In this document: in pieces, positions 28,901-40,900 of the stretch | How the letters are laid out: each line of letters starts with the position of its first letter | Numbering within the stretch: the stretch's first letter is position 1 | From: Epiperipatus broadwayi | Taxonomy: Eukaryota; Onychophora; Udeonychophora; Euonychophora; Peripatidae | Assembly: GCA_028023455.1 (NCBI GenBank) | Contig: JAQFVV010006231.1 | Location: 4,726,036 to 4,790,035, forward strand | Length of the DNA stretch: 64,000 nucleotides | Reading direction: 5' to 3' | Translations under genes and position numbers: made by a program | The notes under the pieces: model-generated | The model's input: the letters and a program-made list of their open reading frames with translations, nothing else | What the model was told of the DNA's origin: nothing | Database searches by the model: none

Positions 28901-31900
28901 ACATAAGTTATTTTACTTGAATTTATTTTGAGAAAACTGTAAATTTAGAAGGTAAGAAAATGTTTTTGTTTTTAATTGGTTCCATTTAATTAAAAACTCC
29001 TCTATCAAACTCATATGGCATCTTGCTATCTGTTTATAACTGTTGAATGATTACTATTGTAAAAATGGCAAATAAAGTTGAAGCTAGTATGCATTCAGGT
29101 TTAACACGAATTTTCATTTAAAATGTCGCAAGTGTTTTATTACCAGTGATACTGCTTCCTCTTGAGCTATTATGGATAAATATTTATTTTTAAACATTGC
29201 CATAAACTTTTTTGATTAAGAATGTCAAATGTTAAACAAATTGTTAATATTAGTATGTGTAAATCATGATAAGTTTTTTGCTTTTGTCTAGCAATAGACC
29301 ACATCTGTAATGCTTTTTTTGCTTTAAAACTATAACGAATTTCTGATAATCATTTATTTACGATTACTTTTGTTGTAGTTAATAACAAAGATATTTTATG
29401 AAAATTAGTATTAGGTAGGTCATTTTTAGATCAACTTTTGTAGATCCTTCCATATAATTAGAGAGCATTAGTGAAATCCCAAAATCGATTCCACAACAAT
29501 ACACTATTGATGATACTGACTATCCATGCAAGTAACTATTAAGATTTCTCTGTCAAATAAACTTTTCACATAGCTGTTTTTCAATGAAAAGAGCTTTGCA
29601 TATGGAGGGGGGGGGGGTAGAAATATGGTTGTAAAACATAATCCATTATCACAATTAATGCTGAGCAATGACCAATTGTATGAAATGCTCTTGATGACTG
29701 GCCTGATCTCAAATAAGTTGTCTAAAGGTAATAAATTAGAAAGAAAAAAATAAACTGCTAAAAAAGCACTAAGTGAAAGTTGAAAAGACTGTTTGTACTT
29801 AAAATAGCAACTAGTTTGCTGATTTCAATATTGAGATGAGCAAACAATTTAAACTTTGTTGCTAATTGTTCTAAAGTGTAAAAATATAAAATGTGTTAAC
29901 AAGAACGAGCACATAAAGCTGATTTCAATATTATAACTTACAAGATAGTGATAGATATATACTTGTCAGATTCACAATTAATTCTCTATCTGAAGATAAT
30001 TCTACTTCTAATATTATAACTTTGTTATTGTTTAGAAATAATGCCAAGTCGGTTGGAGTCTTTGTTGGAGTTGGCTTTGAGAACTAGTGTAGCGAATAGT
30101 GATCCATATAAGGATGATCTCGGGTAATGTATTTAAGTAATAATTGTTATTTTTTTTTTTATAATTTTGAAATTATTGTACTGTATTGACATTTCTGCAG
30201 TGTTTTTTCTTTCTATAATATTGTTATTATGTTACATTAAGAAATGCTTATATAGAAAAAGATGAATAGATTTTAAATAATCTGCAGAATAAAGTTCTTT
30301 TCTAGCATCCCTTCACAGAGAAGTAGTGAAAAAGGAGACAAATTATTTTGTGTGGATGTGTATTATTTTTTGTTTCAACACTTGATTAAGGGCTGGAAGC
30401 CTGTAGGAAGAATCTTAAAACTGGTTTGTAACTTGGAAAATTTTAAGTTTCACTCAGACTTTAATCTCAAACCTGGATATATGGAATTTAATAATCACTA
30501 TAAGCATTTATTATATATAAATTTATTATCAGTGTCATTAAATATTTTTCAAAAGGCAGGTCTCATGCTACAAGCAAACTATTTTTTTTCAAGCTTCTCC
30601 ATTTTTGCTCTACTCTTCTATAGGTCATAGCTCCCCAAAGACTACTAAATTTAGAATGATATTTGTTTTTCAGTAAATGAGATATTATTAAGTAAGTCAT
30701 TTATTTATAATAATCATAGAGTATTAAAAAGCAATATGTATATAATATTTTTATTGAAAGGAAATAAAATTAAACATGAAATATTTTTTTAGAAAATAGT
30801 ATATAATCTAATTTTTGAAAATTTTTCTGTTTTATTTAACAAGTTGTAAGATAATACTTAGGATTTTTTTAGAAAACATATAACATAATTGTATCTATAT
30901 GTTGGACTATTTCCAGTTGATTTGTGAAATTGAATTTGATAGAAAAGTTAATCAAAACTTCTTCAAACAATTTCTAAAAAATCTTATATTGTACCTCAAT
31001 GCACATTTACTTTTATAAATTCGCTTGAATTGAATTGTAAAAAGTATCATATCTACAAATTTTAATTGTTCATAAATCAAAACACAGGTATCTAAGACGT
31101 CCGTTATTGCTCCAGATATTTTCATCTTACTTTAATGTATTGATTTTCAAATATTGTAAATGAAATGCCATTTCATTATATTACAAGTAACTCTATTGGC
31201 AATACCATTTGGTCAAGCAATATTTGAGCTCTGAAGACACAAAATGAAAGCAACAGTTCATTTACTTGATCCAACTAAGTCATTACCTTCCCTTAAGCAA
31301 AGAATTTATATTTCTTGGTATACCATTTTTTAATTATTTTAATAATATCAATGATGTGCATTTATTTTCATGCAGTTTTATTAATCATGTTAATATTTTT
31401 CTGTTAATGCTTTTCAGCATGGTTTTATTTTGGAATATGTTAGGTAGATAAAAAGTCTCATAATTTAGATTTAGAGATGTTCTTCATTTGTGAAATGTTT
31501 TTAATTTATCATGTCTAATGTGATTAATTTGAATTTGGTTTAAATCTATTTTGTAGTTATTCATATGCTTCAAGTAATTTTTTGATATAAAAATTATCAG
31601 TGTAAGTATGGCCAACTTTAGAATTGATATACAGTTGCCTTCGTAAATTCCATTTCATGTTATTAAACTTCATAAATTATTAGGTGTTTAGTAGGGATTT
31701 TAACATTTAAGATATAACGTTTTCAATAGTATCATTTGAAATAATAAATGCTATAATTTTCAATACTATAAATTTTGTGTGTTTATAATCAAAGTTATTA
31801 ATTTGAGTTGTTCTATCATTTTTTATACATATCAATGCCAAGACATTTTTTTGATATTAAATGAATATTTGTTAAGCTATCTAATTTTCATACTGAAGAT

Positions 31901-34900
31901 AATTAAATGCTGGAAAATAATATAAATTAGAAATCAAACAGAAAATCATATAACATTACAAAACTATCCAAAAAAACAAAACAAATTTTTTGCTAAAATT
32001 CTCTCACAGCCTTGATTTCTTCTATTAACAAATAAACCTTCTCAAGTGAAATTCAACAAGATACAAACAACATATATATAGAAAATAAAATAACCTTCCT
32101 GTAATTCACTTCAAATACCAAACATCTTTAACATCAATGGTTGTCTTCGTGAGATTGATGGCCTCCGATTCAAAAAAATTTATCATCAGTATTTCTTTGA
32201 CTCTTTTTAATACATTTTTAAAATAAAAGATAACCTCTGCATTGTCATAAAATATTTTATAGCTTGTATTCAGTTTATGAAAATACAAAGCTGAGCTATG
32301 ATATCTATTTTTAACTCTATTCTTATAAATTTCAACTCTTTTAATAAGACTTAATTTACTTTAACCTATATAAATTTTACAACTGCAAGGAATCTTACAA
32401 ATTATATCAGGAATAGATTTATTATCACTTGACTTATGAACTATTTTATAATGAATTTAAATCAAGGCTATTCTTTCGTGCCACTTTTATACCAACCAAT
32501 AAATGATTATTTTTATAAGCCATTATATAAATTGATGGCGTGGTTGATAAAGAAATAAACTTTTTATTCTCACTAACAATTACATTTTTATTATTATCAG
32601 GCCTATAGATATTTTTATTAAATATAATATTTCTAATAAATTCAGGATTTTAACATAAACCAGTATAATCAGAAGCAGATTGACTCCTGAATATGAGCAT
32701 TATTTTCAAAATTCTTAAGCCTTATTTCTATAACAAAAATCAGTTAAGAAAATTTTTTTTATGAGTAAAAAGTTGTTCACTGTTTGGCCTTATCATATTT
32801 AAAAAAAATTTGTTTAATAAAATGATTGCAAAATAAAACATTATCAACACTTAAATCTAGAAATTTTAATTTAACAAATTCAAAATTACCCTCCCCCCTC
32901 AATAGTACAATTAATATTAGAATCAAAAGCATTCAATCTATCAAAAAAATCCTTCAGTTTATCTTTCTGAATAACAAACAATCATCAACATAACTAACAA
33001 ATAATTTTAAAGAAACAGAAAAATGATTAACAACACTACTCTTCAAAATATCAATTCTAGACAGAACATAATAATCAATAACTCATCCCTTTCTAATCTT
33101 ATAAAATACATTATTACACATAAATGCATAGAATCCTCTAATAATAATAGCAAATCATGAATAAATGTAATCTTATCTACAAAAAAATATTCATGTTTCT
33201 TTAGAATTAAAGTACATTAATACTTTTTATTCTATAAACTGATTGATATATATTTTCAATATTTAAATTACCAAATACAGTATCCTCTAAAACAAATCCA
33301 TTTATTTTTTCAAATGCCTTAAAAGGAGAAGATACACAAAATTGATATAAATTTATATAATTCTTAAAAAAATCTTATAAGAAATCCCCCCTGCAGTAAA
33401 GTCAAAAACACATCTTAAAGCAAAATTATCTTTATGAGACAGATTAAAGAAAACTTCAGGAGCCAGATAATTACTAGAATAACTTAAATTAGTTTTATCA
33501 AAAAAAAAAAAATTATTTTCCATAATTTTTATAATTTCAATTACCTTAATTTTATTTTCTTGCCAGGATCATAATTTAAAATACAATACTTTCCCTTATT
33601 TATTCTAAAGAAACTTTATTTTTAAAATCACTATTATTCACCAATGCAAAATGGCCATCTTTATCTTTTTTTAATAGGCTAACACCATTGACCGTCAATC
33701 TTTTTTAAGAAAAAAAAAAAACAATTTTTTCTCTCTCAAGTAATTACCTATTCAAAATTATCTGTAGAGACATTTTATTAATATTTGAAATATATCTACA
33801 ACATTCAATAGCAGAAATAAAATCAATTATCACATTCCTTATGCTAAAAGGAACAAGGGAAGGGTCTTTACTTATAATTGTTAAGTCAGAATTATTTAAA
33901 ACATGAAACATCAGGCCTCTTTTATTAACAATATTCCTTTTCCCATATTTATTTAAAATATTTATAGGAGGAGGTTTGCTGTGATATTACTAACAGTTTG
34001 TGCATATACTAACCTGTTTGCTGTGATATTACTAACAGTTGAATGCATTTGGAATATTTAACTAAAATTAAACTTTTCTAAAGACATTCAACACACACAT
34101 TAGATGATGGAAATAGTCCAATATAAAAATACAGCTAGAACACCTTCAGAAAAACACTAGGTATCTCTTAAAGTTTATTAAAAAATTAACCAAAAGATAA
34201 TTTTTAATTAAAATTAATAAATTTAAAATAAAACTTTAGTACAAAAATAAATTCATCTCTCTTTTTAAACATGATTATTTCTTTATAGCTTTATTATTTT
34301 TATTATTAGAATTTTTGTCAGTATTACTGAGAGTTATTAGGATTGATTTTTTTTTTTTTTAATACTATTTAATAGTTAACAATTTTTTAAAAAATATTTT
34401 CATTATTGATGTTGTAGTGTGGAGCTGCTCCCCTTTGATCTTATTAATCAGATGTTCAAGATCCTTAGTATAGAAACTAAGCAGGAGAAAGGTTTGTATT
34501 TAAAATGATGTTTTTATAAATATAATGCTTACATATATAAATGTTTTATAAATTATTAATATAATTGTTTAGATATTATTCTAGCTATCATAATGAACAG
34601 CTGCGATTAGATCACATAGAGTCTCTTATACAGATTAATGTTGATGAAACTTCAGTTTTTTGTTTTTTTTTGTTTTATTGGCAAAACTTCTTTACAGCCT
34701 ATTTATAGGAATAATTTTATAGATTAAAATAAAAAGCTAAGAGAATGAGAAAAAATGGAGATTATTTAAATCGTACAGATTTTTCAGTTAATGTGTTTTT
34801 ATTTTTGTAAATAATGCTTTAGAGTTTCATAGAATGTTATAAAAGCTATCAATTGAAAGTAATAAAGAACGAAATATGAATGATAAAAAGACTAAAGTCA

Positions 34901-37900
34901 TGTTCAATGTCTTCTGAAAAAAGAAGAAAATAAAAATAAATATTAATGAATTAAGAGGTTTCAGTTTACAATATCTTGTTTAGATTATAATATGGATGGA
35001 AGCATAATGGATGAAATTAATCATAGAATTAAACTTGGAGGTTTTACTTTTGGTTACAAATCATGTAATATTAAATTGAAATATGCCTATATATTTGAAA
35101 CAGGTTTTCAATAAATTTATATTATGATTGCTTATATAAAATCTGTGACACTTAAATCTTTAATAGAAGCAAAATAAATGATGCTGTGAATTAAAAAGAT
35201 ATGTATATTCTAAGTAATAAAAAGGGTGAGCGAGTAAATAGATATAGTTACGATTGAAAGAATTAATAGACTGAGATGGAAATGAGCTAAATATGTTGTT
35301 AGAAAAGATGGTAATGGATGAACAGTTGAAAATTTAAACTTGTTTCAAGAGATTCTGAAAATTTTATAAATATATTATATGTTTGATGGGTTGATGAAAT
35401 AAGGAAGTTTGTTAGAATGATCTAGAGAAAAGAAACTATGAATTACAAAACTGAATTAAACCTAAAGAGATCTTTATCCTGTTGTGAATCGATAATGGTT
35501 TAAAATAATAATTTTAATAATGTATATTGTTGTGAAAAATTTGTTTTTCAAAATGGTTAAAGATAATATCTAATCAATTTATTAAAAAACTGTATTTTAG
35601 CCGAAAATGAAGTTGAAGTCGAAAAAGAGAATTAGGCATAGTCTTTCAGATATAGACAAAGTGATATTGCTATTTACCTCATGATGAGAGTGAATAGTTT
35701 TAAGTTAATACCCTGAGATTATGGAGTGAATCCATTCTATGTCAAGGAAAATAGTTAAGTTTCTCGAGAATGAATTTTTAGATTGTAAGTGATGATAAAA
35801 CTTTAAATAATAAAAAGGAAGAAATAAGACGTAAGTTGTCATGGTTTAATGTCTGAGAAATCTTATATACAGTAGAACATCATTTATTGAACCACATAAC
35901 TTCAATTTAAAAATTACCATAATAAAAAAAATATTATGCCATCACTTAATATTATATCTTTTACATTTTTTTCGTTTTATTAATTTTCATCCCATCTATG
36001 CAAAAAATGTATGCACAAATATATGTAATTTTAATATTGCTATAATTAGTTACTGTATGAATAGTATTACCCACCCACCCCGACTTTTTTTATTGAAAAA
36101 CAAAATTATAAAGTTTTTGCTTTTAAATTTATTTTATTAAAGAGTTAAAAGACAAGTTAGCTTTAGAATAGTAAGAGTATATAATTTGACAAGTTTTTTG
36201 TTTTCAGTTGACTATAAAGTTCAATAATTTCATTCTGACAAAAAAGAAGTTAATGGGAAAAATCTATTGGCAAAAAAAAAATTTACAAATGTTTTTAGAA
36301 ATTAAGCAGCACAAAAGTATTTTTACTTATATATAAAATATTCAGTAATGATTTCTGTTGATTATTTTTATTTTAAATTAAACATTATTGTGTGTATACA
36401 TATAATATTCTATATATGTGATCAAACGTTTTATTTATATATATATAAGAACTAATTTTTTTTTTTTTACTATGATTTATAGCATTTGTTATCATTCATG
36501 GATTTACATCATTTACACAAAGCCTCTAGAACCAAATACTGTGAAAGCAGTGACTGCAATGTTTGAGTGCATAATCATATTAAATTTTTTTTTTTGTATA
36601 ATGAAGCTGAATGGCATTTTGTTTTTCTAAGCAAATTTTTTGTTGGGAAAATGGAAAGTTATTTTTAATTGAATACTGATTATTAGAATATTAGCACAAA
36701 TTTGTTTGAAGAGAATGTGGAGTTATGTTTTATATTTTGCCAGAGCTTTACTGTAATTAATGAACAGAGCACGTACATTTTTTTTTTTTTTCAGCATATG
36801 GTAGTAATATGTCATTATGAAATCATGTAGATGATTCATATACAAAATACTGGAAAATTGTTGATGTCTGAGTATGAGAATTAAAAAATGTAGATCTAAA
36901 ATATACCTATGTCAATAAAAGAATCTTGCAGTCAGCCTAGATTCATGTTCGTTTTTTGTGTGTAGAAGTTGTTAGTTGGAAAATTTAAAGTCTCTGCCAA
37001 AAAATTCATTTATACATCAATAGAACAAACTTGAAGCTGAAAACGGAAAAATCCTTAAGTGATAGAAGTATTGAATTAATAATATAGATGTGAACTGAAA
37101 ATAGAAAGTCAGTTATTTTTTTAAAAAGTGTTGAAAGAATTTTAACATATTTATATTTATGAAAAGAATTGATTTTTTCCTGGGACTTTTTTTTTTTGTA
37201 TTTTTAGATTAAAATAATGTTTTTGAGAATAATATAATGCTAAAATGTCAAGAGAAATTTTAGCATATAGTAGTAACAAATATTTGTTCAAAAATTTTTT
37301 GATATGAATTATAGTTTATTAATAATATATTTGATGAGCTTAATCAATCATATTGGAAACATTATCTTTTTGTTTTAAGGATTTTTTTTTTTTGTTTCTT
37401 TTTTTAATTTTTATTGATAAAATAAATAACTTGCTTTGTTTATAGATATGAATTTTGGGTGGCCGTTCTTATCCAAAACTTTCTCAATAAGGATTCTTTT
37501 TTATTATTTCATTAGATATAATATTTAATTGGATTTATTTAAAATTGCTCAGTTTAATTTTTTTTGCCTAGATTGAAAACAAAAAATATTGTAAATATTG
37601 ATAGAAAATGAATCTGATTATTTATTTATTATAATCTGATCTTGATTGGGTCTATATGTATAGTATTACAATTATGACCATGGTAGATATTTGTACTTTC
37701 TATAAAGTATATTTTCCCATGATTTTCACTCTTTATTCTCTATCTCTGCTAATTCAAGTATCTTTTGTGTGTTTTATATATATATTACCTTTCTTTTTTA
37801 TATCAAAACTTTATTCTAACAGTTTTGACTGTCCTGCAGTCATCATCAGAGGTACAATATCCAAATATATAATTATACATTTTATACACATATTCGTATA

Positions 37901-40900
37901 CGTAATTAAATACATAAATAAAATATACATTTTAACCTAACCATTATAAATAATCATTTCTCTTTTTATTACTTTATTAAGCATCACATGATCACATCTC
38001 CTATACTAGCACATTAATTGTTGATAAACAGAGCAAAACTCTCCATACAGTATTGCCACCTGTGCTAAACAGAGTAATCAATGGATGCCAGAAGGCTTGT
38101 GCATAAAATCCCTATCTAATGCCTACTCATCCAATATCCCCAGACTAGTTTCTGGCTAGTGGCCTTCGTCAGTGAGGAGCTTTGGATCTGAGAGCACTGC
38201 ACAAGCCAGAAACTAGTCTGGGGATATTGGATGAGTAGGCATTAGATAGGGATTTTATGCACAAGCCTTCTGGCATCCATTGATTACTCTGTTTAGCACA
38301 GGTGGCAATACTGTATGGAGAGTTTTGCTCTGTTTATTACTTTATTCTTAATTAATTATATTCACATTTATTTTATATTACTTTATTTTACTTTTAAAAA
38401 ACTTTTAACTTTTTATTCTATTATTTAATACATATTATTGTCTTTTTACTTATATTTTATAATTAACTTTTTCCACATTACAAATTATAAAATATTTAAT
38501 AAGAATAAGAAAAGGTTAGAAGTGGATTAAAAATAGACAATAAAAAAATAGTAGAATAAAAAGTTAAAGTTTTTTAGAATTAAATAATTTTTAAAAGTAA
38601 AGTAATATAAAATAAATGTGAATAGAATTAATTAAGAGTAAAGTAATAAAAAGGAAAATGATTATTTATAATGATTAGGTTAAATTGTATATTTTATTTA
38701 TGTATTTAATTATGTATATGAATATGTGTATAAAATGTATTAATTGTATAATTATATATTTGGATATTGTAGCTCTGATGATGACTGCAGGACAGTCGAA
38801 ATTGTTAGAATAAAGTTTTGATATAAAAAAATAGTATTGTTAAAGTGTTAAAGAAAGTTGCAAATGGTATGATATATAAAAGTAGAAAACAATACATAAG
38901 AAAAGGAAGAAAAAGAAGAAAATAATAGTTTCTTATTTAAAAACAAAAATTTAGAAATATTCAGTACATTTAATCATTTCTGGTAGTTTGTGTTTATATG
39001 CCATTACTTTAAAATAATTAGTTATAATCTCTTATATTAATGAAGTTTTCTTATACCACTAAATTTAACTCGTCTAAAACGTGATCTCATTTACAGAGAA
39101 GTACATACATATTAGTAAGAAATAATATAGTTCTTTTACAATTTTTTTCTCATGACATTAATGTTAAAAGTAATATATATATATATGAGGAAGATGATGT
39201 ATTTGATCAGAAGAATAATATTGTTATCTCATAATGAAAATTATGGTAAAAATGTATTATGAACAAATATATTAAATATATATTAGTAAGAAACTAATTA
39301 TTATATCTTGTCTAATATGAAATGAAATCCATTAATAGAAGTCACTGAACCGTAAAGAATATAATAATAAAAAAGGAGAGAGAACATTGTAAATTAATCT
39401 TTACATTAAAATTATAATTTTTGTTTCTATAATGACAAAGCAGACTAATTCAAAATAAAGTAAAAAAGTATTTTTATAAAGTTATAAAATTTAAAATATA
39501 AATCTTGCAAAGAAATAATAGTATAAGTGATTAGAAAATGTGACATTATTCCATATATAGAAACTGTGAAAGAAATAATTATAAAAGATTTACAAGGGTG
39601 TATTGTAATTTATAAAATATAAATTAAAAAAACAATAACATAATGTATATTGAATTTTAATTTTAAAAAAATGTGCATTGAATTTTTAAAATAATTTTAA
39701 AATTATTATTTTTAGAATATCGCCTGGAAGCTACAGATCTGTATCTATCTGGTTTAGAAGCATTTTCATTTGATTATCAAGTCAAGTGGCCATTGTCGCT
39801 CATTCTTAATAGGAAGGTAAATTTTAATGTATTTTTATTATATATATATATAAATGGATAGATATTCAGATTAAATGTTTTTTGGAAATGTCCATTGGAC
39901 AAAACTTAATATCAAACTTGAAGTACTCAAAAAATTAAACTACTTGATGCATTCTCTAAAAAAATAAAAGTTCAATTTCTACTAGATATATAGAATTGAA
40001 ATCACTATAAAATTAGCATAGTGAACTATTATCAATGATGATTTAGTGGATATAATTTCAAATGAGATTTTTTGAAATTCAGCTTCAGTTTTTAGAGTAC
40101 CTGAATAGTTCTGATTCTGAGGAAAAAAATTTATTATTATTATTTATAAAGTTAAAAAACATTTTAAAATAGGATTAAAATAAAATACAAAAAAAAAAGT
40201 ACATAAATAATATCACAGTAATTTTATGTTGGCTGTACTTTTAGATAAGATGTGTTTGTATTGTGCTTATAATTATAGGAATCAATCAAACAAAGAAGCT
40301 GGTTTTTATTTTTGCATACAATAGATTACAAAAGCTGTATTTATATTCCCCTCTTGCATTGAAGATTTTAAAGACTGTTACATTGTTGAACGCAAAATGT
40401 TTTGCATTGTTCTGATTTTTTTTTTTAAAAAAAAAAATTGTTTTGAAAATACCTGACAATATTTCTACCATAATTATAGAAAGTAATGTTCCAGCTTGCT
40501 TTGATTTAATTTTTTTTTTTTTTTTTTATAAAGTAAGAAAAGAATTTTTACATGTTAAACTACATTTAAAAAAATAATGCAAAAATTTATTTTTTATTTA
40601 TATAAATAGTATTTTCTATAGTTCATAAAAATTTTATATCAGCCATTCAAATTTCAAAAGCTAGTTTGACTCTTGAATGTAAGAAAGTACTTTTTAATTG
40701 TGGCAATTATTTTAGGTTTTTTTTTTTTTTAAATGTCAAAGATTACTAACTATTTTTGAAACATATGTTCTAATTAAAATAGTGTTTTCTACAAATAATT
40801 ATGAAATGTCACCAAATAACAGTACTGTATTTATATGTAATAAAATGAATCATAGTAAACACTAAGTTTATCAAATTTGCACATCGATTTTAAAGTATTG

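Larger units (their letters stand above)
32100..34150 (-). mobile_element. Penelope-like retroelement, decayed
   Basis: Read on the minus strand, the element runs from a terminal repeat near 34150 through a reverse transcriptase to a GIY-YIG endonuclease near 32106. The terminal region (34030-34150) matches both arms of the insertion at 12289-12593. A 42-bp duplication of GTTTGCTGTGATATTACTAA (33974 and 34016) lies just inside. RT followed by a C-terminal GIY-YIG domain is diagnostic of endonuclease-bearing Penelope-like elements. Stops and frameshifts throughout indicate an old copy. Confidence 0.8.
37796..38829. mobile_element. 1-kb nested palindrome (foldback element) with hammerhead motifs
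   Basis: Outer arms 37796-37980 and about 38641-38829 are inverted copies. Between them lie two further palindromes: 38024-38156 with 38205-38337 (133-base arms, identical by eye, 48-base spacer) and about 38335-38472 with 38514-38647 (diverged). Hammerhead motifs occur in the outer arms and across the spacer of the first inner palindrome. No coding frame spans it. Confidence 0.85.

Noticed and set aside
30352-30630. 92-residue frame in intron 8
   Set aside because: No recognised motif, and no splice sites that would join it to GCP2 in frame.
37656-37940. 94-residue plus-strand open frame
   Set aside because: It runs into the palindrome arm at 37796 and encodes only hydrophobic low-complexity sequence. 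Its end is the antisense of the arm.
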